A stretch of 64,000 nt of DNA from contig CATNVA010000018.1 of assembly GCA_951217055.1 (NCBI GenBank), positions 620,001 through 684,000 of the forward strand, given 5' to 3'. A program made the position numbers and the translations under genes. The DNA comes from Gerris lacustris (Eukaryota; Arthropoda; Insecta; Hemiptera; Gerridae). This document shows positions 1 to 10,561 of the stretch, one piece after another (within the stretch, counting starts at the first letter, position 1; each line of letters begins with the position of its first letter). Below the pieces are notes generated by a model. It was not told the DNA's origin. It was given only the letters and a program-made list of their open reading frames with translations, and made no database searches.

Positions 1-188
1 ATGAAAGAGAATAAATAAATACTCAAATTAATATTCAAAATTTAAATTAACAATTAAATAACAAATCTAATAATAACAATGAGATAACAATTAGGTAACA
101 TTAGATAACAATTAGACAAAAATGTAAAAATTATTGCTGTTTGCCCGGTTATTTAATTAATTTTTCGGTTATTGTAATTATTATTATC

Positions 189-463
189 AATCGATCAGTT
201 ATCCCCGCCAGGCGTCTTCCGGGTTCACTTTTCACCCAGCAAAAAATTTGGAGTAGGGATGTGAACGAAGCCGGTCTCATATCATTCTCACACAATAAGC
301 TCTCTCACTATTTTGATAGGCCTTATCGTCCATAGCGTTCCATTCCTCTTTCAGTCATAGACCACATCCCCTCACACTTACAATAAGTTATTTTTAATTA
401 ACTTCCAAAATATTCAATAGAAATAATTATTACGACAAATCAACGTTTGGCGGGTCAGGCTAG
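189..463 (+). mobile_element. Helitron-like repeat R, copy 1 (decayed)
   Basis: This stretch matches 1295-1773, sharing the start AATCGATCAGTTATCCCCGC, the block TTCCTCTTTCAGTCATAGA and the end. Its 3' end, GGCGGGTCAGGCTAG, is a damaged form of the better-preserved terminus in the second copy. No coding capacity is visible. Bases 1-188 before it are A/T-rich with repeated AACAATTAG-like motifs, and I assign nothing there. Confidence 0.6.
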
Positions 464-529
464 AACAGAAATTTTTTGTGTACATTCGGTAGGTCTGAGA
501 ATAGGTTGTAATAGTACATTACGCGTCGA

Positions 530-630
530 GTGTGGAAAGTAGCATTTTGCATGCGGGTGTGGAGTTTGCACCCGAGCGACAGCGAGGGTAGTAAAACCAC
601 ACGAGCAATGCAAAATGCCGTTTTCCCACG
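530..630. repeat. interrupted foldback, ~100 bp
   Basis: The arms pair as TGTGG / CCACA and GCATTTTGCAT / ATGCAAAATGC around an inner ACCC / GGGT pair. The structure is an imperfect long hairpin of the kind left by small inverted-repeat elements. The open frame over it (460-645, minus) is a by-product of the palindrome. The rest of 464-925 shows nothing else. Confidence 0.6.
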
Positions 631-925
631 AGTTGCGTACCGCACTTCATATACGATTGTTAGATTTTAATAATAAATACAGAAAAAAATTAATTTGCTG
701 TATGTAAGTTCGTATCTCTTCTCTTGATAAAGATGGCATTAATCTTGAGTTGTATTTTTTGCCGAATTAATTATTTCTGGAGGAGTATTATTCTCTACAT
801 TATCGTCAAAGCCACTTGATTCATTCATTGTTTTTCACTAAAAACTCGATATAAACAGTTACTTTACTAAAAAATAGCAATGTAGTTTTGTTAAATGTAA
901 ACAAACTCGCTAATCGTGCGTAAAG

Positions 926-981
926 CTGAAGAATTCCTCTTCTGTACCGCGCTAGCGTGGTAAAGAAGAGGAATTCTTCAG
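926..981. repeat. strong hairpin with EcoRI-like centre arms
   Basis: CTGAAGAATTCCTCTTC at 926 pairs perfectly with GAAGAGGAATTCTTCAG at the right end. TACC / GGTA pair further in, and the loop CGCTAGCG is itself palindromic. This is a 17+4 bp stem. It may be the terminus of a small inverted-repeat element. Bases 982-1294 are AT-rich and hold no gene. Confidence 0.75.
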
Positions 982-1294
982 AACCATGAGACTATGAATA
1001 CAAGTACGTAAATAATCACTTTCTACGCATCTAAACAGAGATATAATGTTTATATTTCGTATCAATCGTAGATAAACTATTTTTTATAGCCCTAAGTGAT
1101 AAGAGTGGACAACCTGAATTTTTTATTTTTTGGACAACATTTTTTAATTTTTTTTTTTTTTTTATTACTTTGCATTAAAAAATACTTATAATCCTAAATT
1201 TTTACCCTTTTACCACCAACCCTCCATTTGTTAATATCGATATTAGTACTGTAATAATCCTCAACTCTCAGTGGTGGATAACTGATCAATTATT

Positions 1295-1773
1295 AATCGA
1301 TCAGTTATCCCCGCCAGGTGACTACCGGCGTCACTTCTCACACAGCAAACAGCACGGAGTAGGGATTACATTTTAAATTTATACATTTTTATTATTATTA
1401 TTATTATTATTATTAAATTATTAAATATATCATACAATCCATTGCACTTAGAGATTGATATTGATTTTTTTTTAATTATCATAATTATTGATAGCAAATA
1501 TGGATAACATTTTTTAATGCATATATAACTTTTAAGAGATATAATTTTAAATATATACCCCTTAAAAGTTAATAAAGTAATATGAATTAAAAAATAAATG
1601 CTAGATCAATTATTATTTTGATAGGCTGTCATTGTTCACAGCGCTTCATTCCTCTTTCAGTCATAGATCACGTTCCCTCACACTTACAATAAGTTAGTTA
1701 TTTTTTATTTAACTACCAAATTATTCACTAGAAATATTTTATATGGCAAAACAACGTTTGCCGGGTCAGCTAG
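1295..1773 (+). mobile_element. Helitron-like repeat R, copy 2, with AT-rich insert
   Basis: This is the second copy of repeat R. It is interrupted at about 1366-1615 by AT-rich filler with an (ATT)n run that copy 1 lacks. The 3' end has the Helitron signature: a 6 bp hairpin GGCAAA (1745-1750) / TTTGCC, then an 11-base spacer ending in CTAG (1770-1773), followed by T. The ending GGGTCAGCTAG is a motif I recognise as common in arthropod repeats. The 5' TC end was not located. No transposase is encoded. Confidence 0.65.
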
Positions 1774-1774
1774 T

Positions 1775-2170
1775 ATAATATATAATGCTTTGGTTATAAC
1801 TTTGATAGGGCAAGCGTAGGCAAGTTTAAAGTGGGTGTGAAACGTGTCCCCTCCCCCCCCCCCCCCCCTCTATCTCGCTCATGTGAAGTGCAAAAAATCT
1901 GAAAAAATTCCTGAACATTTTTCGACCAAAAGTTAAGATACCACTTTTTGGAAATTTCGATTTTTTTTTTTTTTTTTTTTTTTATTGACAGAATACGTTT
2001 TTTATAACTATGGTCTTTTGATGTATTTATATGGTTGTAGTCTGGTTCAGTGGCAAAAAAAAAATACTTTATCAGAAGTTTGTTTATGTGTTTTAGAATA
2101 TCAGACCCATAGGATAGTTCAAAGTAAGCTTTTTAGCATTTTAAAAAGAACCATCAATAGGGTACTACTT
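1775..2170 (-). repeat. family D repeat, inverted relative to 15725-16115
   Basis: GGCAAGCGTAGGCAAGTTTAAAG, the C-rich run with CTCTATCTCGCT, and TAGTCTGGTTCAGTGGCA read as the reverse complement of the right-hand family D copy. The two form inverted arms of about 390 bp around the BEL element. The 129-codon open frame over it (1985-2374) crosses from the repeat into the LTR and is not a gene. Confidence 0.75.
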
Positions 2171-2182
2171 AAACTATACGGG

Positions 2183-2351
2183 TGTAACATCAACGATAAA
2201 ATGATCCTTCTTAAAGTTTTTAATAAACCATTCTATATTAAACTTTACTACATCAAATGTTCTACATTGACTGACAAAAATAATTTTCTTTTCCATAACA
2301 AAGTCAAAATTAAATGCAAAGTAAAAACAAAAAATACTGTCAAATATGACA
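2183..2351 (-). repeat. BEL/Pao 3' LTR (169 bp)
   Basis: This begins TGTAACATC and ends ATATGACA on the plus strand, so it has TGT...ACA ends in either sense. It aligns along its full length with 15313-15480, with few substitutions (for example TTCCATAACAA versus TTCTATAACAA). The purine-rich GAGAAGA on the minus strand directly before it could be the polypurine tract. Confidence 0.85.
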
Positions 2352-2436
2352 TCTTCTCGGCCAAACAGCTGTGATCCTAGCTCCCTTCTAGTCTGACAAT
2401 TCGCTGGACAGGTCGCAGCAACTCCCCTGCTTGTGT

Positions 2437-2985
2437 CTACAAGTGCACCAGTCTCTGTTTGCCATCTCTGCCCGGGTGAATTTCTATAATGCGCCCTAAC
2501 GGCCAATCAAGTCTCTTCTTGTCATCTGAACCAACTAAAACAATTTCACCAAAAGAAAAAATCTTCTCAGCGGTGCCGTGTTTCTTTCTCTGCAGTAACA
2601 TACCTAAATATTCATTTCTGGATTTTTTCTTGAGGGATTCCATCAAATTCTGGCGGTAGCTATATATTTGGCCTAAGTTCACCACAGCATCAAGATCTGG
2701 GACCCCTACCTCCAGGCTCTCATGTAAAAAGGAATCTGGTGACAAAGCCCGCAAATCATTTGGGTCCTCTGAAATATATGTCAATGGGCGGGAGTTAACT
2801 ACAGCCTCCACTTCACACAGTACCGTCCCCATTTCCTCATAGCCTAACACTGCTTTACTTAATGTTTTCCTTAAGAGCCCTTTAACTAGTTTCGCTAATC
2901 TCTCCAACTTCCCACCCCACCACACGGCAGTAGAAGGGTTAAATTTACACTTAATGCGTCTTGCAGCACTATAATCTAATCTGAA
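2437..2985 (-). pseudogene. BEL/Pao integrase, C-terminal fragment
   Basis: The translation carries the late integrase signature of BEL/Pao polyproteins. FNPSTAVWWGGKLERL corresponds to the conserved W-GG-ER block, followed by NSRPLTYISEDPND and DSFLHES. A C-terminal stretch with FSFGEIVLV and WPLGRIIEIHPGRDGK then completes the Pao-type tail. The reading frame extends upstream of the first Met (2925) to about 2985, where the Penelope-like fragment begins. After LVHL a frameshift near 2440 moves the rest (VDTSRGVAATCP) to another frame that runs to the LTR. The catalytic core of the integrase is missing, so this is a dead remnant. Confidence 0.88.
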
Positions 2986-3017
2986 AAAAATAACTGCTGC
3001 ATATGCTGCATATTTAT

Positions 3018-3826
3018 CCTAACAAATTTACCTTCAATATTCACCGTAAAGAAACTTTCACTGACTCTATCATTCATGCTGATAGTTTTCACCCAAAAAC
3101 ACATAAACTTTCAACCTTCCGCATAACTTAATTCATAGATTAACCACTGTTCCTCTATCACAAGCTGATTTCACTACTGAACTTAATACCATTAAACTTA
3201 TTGCCAAGAACAACGGTTACCAACTCAGTATAATTGATCATTTATTAAGGAAAAAAGAAAGGAACTTAGTACTTAGTACTATTTATAATACTAACCCTAC
3301 AGATGTTGACACTAGAAAATGGATATCCATACCGTTTATTGGTAGCACCTCTTACAAAGTTGCCAAATTATTAGAGAAACTTGATTTCAGAGTATCATAT
3401 AAGTCACCTAGCTCTTTGAAACAACTTTTGAAATATAATGATCCCCTTTTGAAAAAACAAGACCCTCTCTTAAAAAATGGAGTTTATAAATTAAACTGTT
3501 CCACCTGTAAAGCTTATTATGTGGGACAAACAGGTCGTGCCTTTAATATCAGAATACTCAAAGAACATGTTAAAGAATGGACTAAACATATACAAAATCC
3601 TTCAGATAAACCCATTAAGTCACATTTTGCTGCACACCTCGTCAATAATAATCATAGCTTTGATCCCGATAAAGACATTGAAATTTTACATTTTTGTGAC
3701 AAAAGTAAGAAACTTACTGTCCTTGAAAACTTCGAAATCTCTAAGCATTTGAAGAGTGTCAATTATAATTGCCTTAATGATCAGTTCCCCCCTTTGTCTC
3801 CTCTTCATATAATATTTTTGGAATAA
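3018..3826 (+). pseudogene. Penelope-like element: C-terminal linker and GIY-YIG endonuclease
   Basis: The protein end of a Penelope-like retroelement. Upstream of the first start codon the frame already reads HRKETFTDSIIH and FHPKTHKLSTF, the post-RT block typical of this class, followed after a single frameshift near 3145 by HRLTTVPLSQADF. The terminal domain has GVYKLNC-x2-C-KAYYVGQTGR-x5-R-x4-EH, the GIY-YIG nuclease with its CxxC zinc-binding insertion. Tyrosine, glycine, arginine and glutamate positions of the motif are present. The reverse transcriptase is absent, so the copy is 5'-truncated. It interrupts the BEL polyprotein gene on the opposite strand. Confidence 0.88.
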
Positions 3827-4239
3827 TTGCCCTTTTCTCTTGCACCTCAGTCAATTCCTTCAGTAAATTGTTTTTATTAGTTTTTTCAATAAAGTCATTT
3901 ATATTTTTTCTCTAGATCTTTTTGTCTTTTTGTTTGTGTATTTTTGTAACATTTTTTAACTGTCAAGTTCAAGTTTTCTTTTTGTCTAAAGTACAGAGGG
4001 TATGTGTTTGTAACCTTTTAGCAGGTAATAATCCTTCCCCTGTTTTTGTTTTAATCTCTTACAAACCTAGCCTTCCTCTTAACTTTTTTCTCACTTGTAC
4101 TCCTGTCAATCCAGTAACCTCAAGGTATTTTGTATTCCATTCTCTCTTCCATTTTATTTTAAAATTTATACATACATATTTTAATTTTTATTTTATTTTT
4201 TATTTTTGATTCATTTTGTGTTAATTAATTATTGTATTG

Positions 4240-4821
4240 CTTCCGAGCTTACCGAAGGTAACGGAAGCATTGTGTTTACTTTTGAGAACAAAAAAGTATT
4301 ATGCCTCCGATTTTAAAAATTCCAAGACAGAAATCCGTTTCAGACATCAGGGAACATTTTTGGTTCCGTGTCTGTCTGTCTGTCTGTCTGTCGGTCTGTG
4401 TGTCCGCGAATCGTGAAACATGCGACGATAACTTGAGTAAATGTTGCCCGATTTTGATAAAATTTGGTAGACATGTTTATTTGACCAATGCTCAGGTCAA
4501 GTTCGTTGGACAACGTTATCCGCTCAAGCGTTCACGCGCAGCGCTCGCGTAAACGTGAACTTCAAATTTAAAATTGGAATTTTCGGTCGGGAAAAAAATC
4601 AAACCTTATCTATTCAATGAGACGAACATTTTTTTCAAATACAATTTTTTAGTAAAACCTACAGCGACACCCCTATAAAGTGTTAAAGATCGCTAAAAAA
4701 TGTTAATAATTGTTCTTACACAATAAACAATATGACAATAAAGTAATAAAACTTAAATGTTAATATAACAATAAAGTACATGATATGATGCGAGGAAGCT
4801 ATGTGCCACACTAATTGGCAG
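4240..4821 (+). mobile_element. family C repeat, copy A (TSD TGTATTG)
   Basis: The element begins with a near-perfect hairpin, GCTTCCG ... TTACC / GGTAA ... CGGAAGC (4239-4269), and ends AATTGGCAG. It contains an (TCTG)n tract at about 4372 and an 83-codon frame (4301-4552) starting MPPILKIPRQKS that is also open in the other two long copies. The 3' part is related, in opposite orientation, to the tandem repeats at 7861-9400. TSDs are TGTATTG. Confidence 0.75.
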
Positions 4822-4901
4822 TGTATTGTTCTCTTTGTTTTACAACTTATGTTACCTTGTATAAATTTAAGTTAAAGTTTATAATTTTGTTTGTAGATTA
4901 T

Positions 4902-4937
4902 CTGAAGAAGGCTGCTTTAGAACAGCCGAAACCGGTC
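4902..4937 (+). ncRNA. hammerhead ribozyme-like core (degenerate)
   Basis: The layout is CTGAAGA (4902-4908), stem II GGCTG / CAGCC closed by an 8-base loop, GAAA (4928-4931), then CCGG and TC. This is the hammerhead order, except that CTGATGA has become CTGAAGA. The last core A, CCGG and T form a self-complementary ACCGGT, which suits a dimeric hammerhead with a palindromic stem III. Penelope-like elements are known to carry hammerheads. I could not find a convincing stem I, so activity is doubtful. Confidence 0.45.
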
Positions 4938-5127
4938 AATTGTTCAAATTACAATTTTTGTCTGAAGACGTTGTTTGGTTATTGAACTACACCTCTTTCA
5001 TGATGAGTCGCTATCACACATTGGAGAAAGACACAGTCGAGGATCTAAATATGTTTGTTTAGCCTCCTCATCTAAATCAATTTATTGACTCCATATAATT
5101 TTTAATAAAACTTTTAATCCAATTTTT

Positions 5128-5682
5128 GCTTCCGAGCTTACCGAAAGTAACGGAAGCATTGTGTTCACTTTTGAGATAGAAAAACTTTTATGCCTCCGAT
5201 TTCAAAAATTCCAAGACAGAAATCCATTTCAGACATCAGGGGACATTTTTGGTCTCGTGTCTGTCTGTCGGTCTGTGTGTCTGCGAATTATGAAACGTGC
5301 GACGATAGCTTGAGTAAATGTCGACCGATTTTGATGAAATTTGGTAGACATGTTCATTTTAGCAATGCTCAGGACGAGTTCCTTGGACAACGTTATCCGT
5401 CCAAGCGTTCACGAGCAACGCTCGCGTAAACGTGAACTTTAAATTTAAATTTGGAATTTTAGGTCGGGGAAAAAATCTAACTTCATCTATTCAATGAGAC
5501 AAACATTTTTTACAAATACAATTTTTTAGTAAAACCAACAGCGACACCGCTATGAAGTGTTAAAGATCGCTAAAACTATTAATAGTTTTTACAAAATAAA
5601 CAATATTACAATATACTATTATAACAATAATTGTTATAGTATATGATAGGATGCGAGGAAGCTATGTGCCCAATATTGGCAG
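5128..5682 (+). mobile_element. family C repeat, copy B
   Basis: Same terminal hairpin, same 79-codon frame (5190-5429, MPPISKIPRQKS) and same end ATTGGCAG as copy A. It lies between the Penelope-like 3' end and the BEL gag-RT remnant. No clear target duplication is visible. Its (TCTG)n tract is 12 bp shorter than in copy A, so the frame stays open. Confidence 0.75.
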
Positions 5683-5683
5683 T

Positions 5684-6411
5684 CTATTTCCCTTTTTATC
5701 GCTTTTACCCACTCGAGTTGTAATCCTAATTCATCTAAATTTTTATCCCATATAACTCCTAAAACATTTGAGGGCATTTCAGAACTTTTCCCTTCTAAAA
5801 TAAAATGTGATGATTCCCAGCATCTTCGCTCAAATTTCCCTTTCAACATCACTGCTGAACTATCTTTATAAATTAGCTGAAGACCCTCCTCTGTGTACAC
5901 ACTAGTAATTGAATTATCTATGTAGAAACTTGTCTGAAACTTCTCAAAAACATCTAATGAGACACCTATTTTCCACTCTTTAAATTCATTCAGCAGCCTA
6001 GGTATGTTTGATATTAAATTTAGCCCTTCTCCTAAATAATTATTTAAAGAGGGACACCCCTTTGCTCTACTTAATGCGTCGAACACTTGACGCACCGGTG
6101 TAGTAGCACTACTAATCTCAACCTAATGAAGAAGATAATGTCCCGTTTCCACAAAATGATCATGAGACTCTCTCTCAATTATCTCTTCCTCTCTAAACCT
6201 GGCCTTCAGGCTTTCCAAAGCTCCCCTATAGTTTTCCCCTGTTGGCGGGTAGCTCTCTACTACTTCCCTTGGCCTAGTCCCTTCCTTAAGACATAATAAC
6301 AAGTAGTAGAATTTTTCCTCCTCTTTTAACCCTGGGTCATTATGAATCCCCTTGAAACAACTCCAAAACTTTAACCAATTCCTAATCTCTAGGCTGAACT
6401 TTGTAGCCGTA
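5684..6411 (-). pseudogene. BEL/Pao gag-RT fusion remnant
   Basis: One continuous frame, broken by a single in-frame TAG (6123-6125), joins two distant parts of a BEL polyprotein. The first part, RNWLKFWSCFKGIHND through ENYRGALESLKARF, is the DUF1759 gag core. It then passes directly into RT sequence: GHYLLH, TTPVRQVFDAL, SLNNYL. A second deletion joins motif A (SLDVFEKFQ) to motif C, which reads FYIDN instead of the usual Y-x-D-D, followed by ITSVYTEE and VLGVIWDKNLDELGL. The fused ORF is a deletion product, not a gene. Its upstream neighbour in protein order is the gag N-terminus 8.3 kb away at 14759. Confidence 0.85.
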
Positions 6412-7297
6412 ATTTCTATGCGAAATACTTCTACATTGTTTTATTTTAATTTCTCTCTTTCTTCCTCGTTTCCTCTCTGTCTATCTCTTTCTCTATCTCA
6501 CTCTATTTTTATCATCTATACCTATTATGTCTAATATTTACCTATGTTTTTATAGAGTGGACGCATTCTATAAAAACATCTATCTTGTTTTTCTTTTAGA
6601 CCGAGACATCAGTCTAAGAGTGTGTATTTTAAGATATTATTTTGTCAGCGGTTGTAGCGGCAAAGTACAAAACCTAGTTTCCTAAGGCATATTGTGTCTT
6701 ATCTGTAGGGAAGAGGGATAGGGCAAGCGCGTAACGGAGGAGGACGGGAGTCGTGTGTGAGTAACGAGCCGAGTGTGAGTGAGGGTCCGGTAGCCGCTGC
6801 CTTGTGGCTTGTGACCTGTCACATCTGAGATGTTTTAATGTGCGGCAGCACATTGATGTTTTGAGCGTCCACGAAGACTAATCTTGACTTCACCGATTAC
6901 GTCATTTGGTGAGCATCTCTAGTGCTCAGATCCAAAAGGACTGATATCCTGACTGACGATACTACTTGTCAACATCGTGAACATCTCAATTTTCCCCGGC
7001 TCATCCAGAATATACTCCAGACGATCAACGGAAAACACTCCTGACGATCAACAGAATACTTTTTGTTAATTTTATAATAGATTATACCTTAGCTAAGGTA
7101 CCTTTTTGAATTTATTTTTTTATATAAGTCGTACTCATATCGTTTTCTTTTTTTTTCTACGGGGAATAAATGTTTTATGTAATACTTTGATTTTAATTTG
7201 TTTATGTATTATATTATAAGAGATCTAAGAGAACTTTTGCTTGAATATCATTTTTGTCACCATCATTTTTTTCGTTATTTTTCTTGATTCAAGTAAT
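6412..7297 (+). other. unassigned left end of the 8.3 kb insert; LTR-like
   Basis: The sequence begins TGTAGCCG next to ACTT, which recurs after ...TGTTACA at the right end of the insert (about 14760). It is rich in TTTTTCTC-type pyrimidine runs, carries a poly(A)-signal-like GGGGAATAAATG at about 7160, and has a 16 bp palindrome TACCTTAGCTAAGGTA (7086-7101). These features are LTR-like, but I found no matching right-hand LTR, so the class is open. No gene is visible. Confidence 0.35.
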
Positions 7298-7860
7298 TTT
7301 CTTCAAGTAAGTAAGTAAGTAATATTTTATTGTCATAAACATTTGTTCTTACAATACAAATACAAAGGTCAAATTGACCACTCTTACGTATAAATTACTT
7401 ATTTACAAAATTTAATAATTACTAAGTAATTATTTACGTAATAAATTTACGGTATAATTGTAACAATAATAAGTACATTTTACAGCCTTAACCCTTGTTA
7501 TTAGGATTTTCCTTATTCAAGTTAAAATGAATATATATGTATATAATATGAATGCTAACATTCTTAAATACACATAATATAGGTATTCTTATACACTAAC
7601 ACACATACAATATACATGCACACACCCACACTTACGTACATAGACATTCACACTTATATACATAAATTAAATTTTAAATAAAATAACATAATGAGCCATA
7701 ATTTAGTTTAAAATATAAATAAATAAATAAAAAACGACTATTTACATAAATAATCACAAGAAAGCTAGATAGATCTAGCCATAACAAAACAATGCAAGTA
7801 TTAACTAAAAATGTTAAATTAAAAAAAAAAAATAATAATAAAAATGCATGCCCCATTTAT
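7298..7860 (-). repeat. probable LINE 3'-UTR fragment with (TTAC)n tail
   Basis: On the minus strand this reads as AT-rich untranslated sequence ending ACAATAAAATA followed by TTACTTACTTACTTAC. That is the arrangement at the 3' end of a non-LTR retrotransposon with a short microsatellite tail. No coding sequence is attached, so the assignment rests on the tail only. Confidence 0.4.
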
Positions 7861-8535
7861 TATTACTAGGCATCGCGTGGCTCTATCATTGAAGCGAGCG
7901 TATAGTAATAAATATGTATTGAATATTGAAAAAAAAGATTATTGTGAATCATGATGAGTTGATAGATAATGGGTCTGGTAGTAGTGCAGCGGCTAGTAGT
8001 AAGGGAACCACCCCGCATTCTTACTATTCTTCTAACCACACATCTCTATTTCAATATTTATAATTTGTATCTCTTTGCTACAAACAAACTACTGCATGTA
8101 TCAAATTGAAATTTTGCATACCTGTTTCAATTGTGCATTAGATGGTGTATATGAAGTTTTATTAAAATCGTTTCGTTAGAACGTAAGATATCGGTAAAAA
8201 GGTTGTTTTCTCTATTATAAACGTTTAGGTCCGCTTTAATAGTTTTAGCGATCTTTATTAAGTCATAGCGGTGTCGCTGTTGGTTTTAGTAAAAAATGTT
8301 ATTTGAATAAAATGTTCGTCTCATCGAGTAGATGATGATAGAATCTTTTCCCGTCCTGAAATTCCAATTTAATTTTTGTACCTCTCGTTTACGCGAGCGT
8401 TGCGCGCGAACTCATGGACGGATCACGCTGTCCAACGAACTTAGCCTGAGTATTAGTAAGAGGAACATGTATACCAAATTTCAACTAAATCGGTCAACTT
8501 TTACTCAAGTTATCGTCACACGCGTAAACGTTACT

Positions 8536-8591
<56 letters not shown>

Positions 8592-9400
8592 CGGAGCATA
8601 TTTCGTTGAATGTAGGAAGCTCGCTACGCTCGCTTCAATTATGTATTACTAGGCATCGCGTGGCTCTATCATTGAAGCGAGCGTATTGCAATAAAATACT
8701 GAATATTGAAATTTGTTATTAATGATGAATATCATAGAATCATAGTTGAGTGGAAGAGGGTAGTGAGGGGTAGAGTGGGATCCTCGGTACAAAGCTTTAC
8801 TTCCTAAACAAACCTACTACTATAAGAATCTTAACCACCCGTCATAGCTTTTAAACTATTATTATAAATGTATCACTTCATTACTCAAATACTACTGCTT
8901 GTATCAAGTTGAAATTTTACATACTTGTTTCAATTGTACTTTAGACAATGTACATGAAGTTTTATTAAAATCGTTACGTTAGAACGTAAGATATCGGTAA
9001 AAAGGTTGTTTTCTCTATTTTAAACGTTTAGGTCCGCTTTAATAGTTTTAGCGATCTTTATTAATCCATAGCAGTGTCGTTGTAGGTTTTACTAAACATT
9101 TTTATTTGAAAAAAATGTTTGTCTCATCGAGTAGGTGATGATAGAATTTTTTCCTGTCCTAAAATTCCAATTTAATTTTTGAACCTCTCGTTTACGCGAG
9201 TGTTGCGCGCGAACTCTTGGACGGATCACGCTGTCCAACGAACTTAGCCTGAGTATTAGTAAAAGAAAGATGTACACCAAATTTCAACTAAATCGGTCAA
9301 CTTTTACTCAAGTTATCGTCGGACACGTAAACGTTACACACAGACAGACAAGATGCAATTTCGTTGAATGTAAGAAGCTCGCTTACGCTCGCTTCAATTA
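7861..9400 (-). repeat. tandem pair of ~785 bp units (family C relatives)
   Basis: Unit 1 (7861-8643) and unit 2 (8644-9400) both open with TATTACTAGGCATCGCGTGG and both end in GCTCGCTTCAATTA-type sequence. Their cores, ACGTAAGATATCGGTAAAAA and TAGCGATCTTTATTAA, repeat about 0.8 kb apart. In reverse complement they match the 3' half of family C, including the CGTAAACG and AGCGACAC blocks. Unit 1 carries an expanded (GACA)n that unit 2 has nearly lost. The open frames over them are not genes. Confidence 0.75.
8535..8590. repeat. (GACA)n microsatellite
   Basis: About 14 uninterrupted GACA repeats lie in unit 1 of the tandem family C relatives. The matching site in unit 2 has only three, so the tract expanded after the tandem duplication. 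Confidence 0.95.
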
Positions 9401-9934
9401 TTTTAATTTATTTATTTAAATTGTATTAGGGAGTTCGAGGTCAGCCTCGGAAGAGTAAAGATCAGCTCCGCGTTAAATGCTTTAAAAGCAAGGTTGTTTG
9501 TGTAATTTAGCGGTGAAAATTGACAGGATAATACTAAGGGATAATAACCGTATTTAGTGAGCATAAATTGTGAATTTTAAAATTTTACGCTAAGTGGTTT
9601 AGGCGTAATTAATAAAATAAAATTGGTAGGTGACACTATTTGTGGCAAGGTAAAAGAGAAAAGGTTTAGTTAGTTAATCCGGATTAGGAGATTACGAGAT
9701 TGTTTACATACATCCCTCCCTATATGGTATAGAAGTAATCTGGCACATCACACATTCTTTTTTTCTTTCTTTTTTTTTTCTTTTGTTATTGTTATTCTGA
9801 TTTTAAAAACTAAACAAGACCAATCACCAAATTTCTAACGTTCATAATAAAATAAAAACATTTTTATATAAGAATCTTATTTTAATCAAATTATAATTAT
9901 TATTAACTACGGGAAACAGACAGTGAAAAACACA

Positions 9935-10008
9935 CTCCTGCGCCGGGACCCGAACCACGGGCCTCCACACTTCCAGCATAGCGCTCCTCCATCTAAGCTA
10001 CGCAGGAG
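9935..10008 (-). other. tRNA-derived SINE head (tRNA-like, 74 nt)
   Basis: The minus strand has a perfect 7-8 bp acceptor pair CTCCTGCG / CGCAGGAG, a box A-like TAGCTTAGATGG and a box B-like GGTTCGGGTCC at tRNA spacing. The anticodon loop would be CTGGAAG, with GGA at the anticodon position. The T stem has two mismatches and flanking body sequence (TGTTTTTCACTGTCTG) recurs at 10299, so a tRNA-headed SINE is more likely than a working tRNA. Bases 9401-9934 hold no feature I can name. Confidence 0.6.
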
Positions 10009-10175
10009 AATGATTTTTCACTACCGTAATCGATAACTAGTCCCGAATCCAAGCTTTCAATATTCATATACATTTAGACAGTCAATATTTATGACATTAG
10101 AACTAAACCAAGAATTAACGCTTATAATTATAAAGTACTCAATTAGTACCTGTACCTTGTACAATCAATTCGAAA

Positions 10176-10404
10176 TTCAATTTTTAAGTTTTTGGTAGTT
10201 TTCATACTACGGAAAGTTAAATTTTAATTTAAATCAAATTATAATTATTATTAACTACGGGAAACAGACAGTGAAAAACACACTCCTGCGCCGGGACTGT
10301 GTTTTTCACTGTCTGTTTCCCGTAGTTAATAATAATTATAATTTGATTTAAATTAAAATTTAACTTTCCGTAGTATGAAAACTACCAAAAACTTAAAAAT
10401 TGAA
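10176..10404. repeat. perfect inverted repeat, 106 bp arms, 17-base loop
   Basis: The arms 10176-10281 and 10299-10404 are exact reverse complements over their full length. The loop and inner arm ends contain the tRNA-derived 3' end (TCCTGCGCCGGGACT) and the SINE body GTGTTTTTCACTGTCTG also present upstream at 9900-9950. The structure looks like a foldback produced when a SINE copy was extended on its own complement. Confidence 0.95.
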
Positions 10405-10561
10405 TAAGAATCTTATTTAAATTTTCAAAAAAATTATTATATTAAAGATTGATTTGACTTTTTAATAAAGGCAATAATATTAAATGTGCTCAGTGTTAAA
10501 ATTAATTTATACAGAGAAATTAATATACCTTATTTTAAACAAGTAAAGCTATAAATATAAA

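Larger units (their letters stand above)
3827..5127 (+). mobile_element. Penelope-like 3' region, split by family C copy
   Basis: Non-coding sequence after the GIY-YIG stop runs to 4239, is interrupted by family C copy A (4240-4821), and resumes at 4829-5127. The 7 bp TGTATTG is present on both sides (4233-4239, 4822-4828), so the copy inserted into the Penelope 3' region. The right-hand part holds a hammerhead-like core (4902-4937). The short frame at 3922-4209 has no recognisable content. Confidence 0.6.

Noticed and set aside
5634..6095. 153-aa ORF as an intact gene.
   Set aside because: It is a deletion-joined fragment of BEL gag and RT that runs into family C sequence; the catalytic motif is altered.
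9935..10008. Functional tRNA gene.
   Set aside because: T-stem mismatches, non-standard box B, and the downstream body recurs with it, so a tRNA-derived SINE is more likely.
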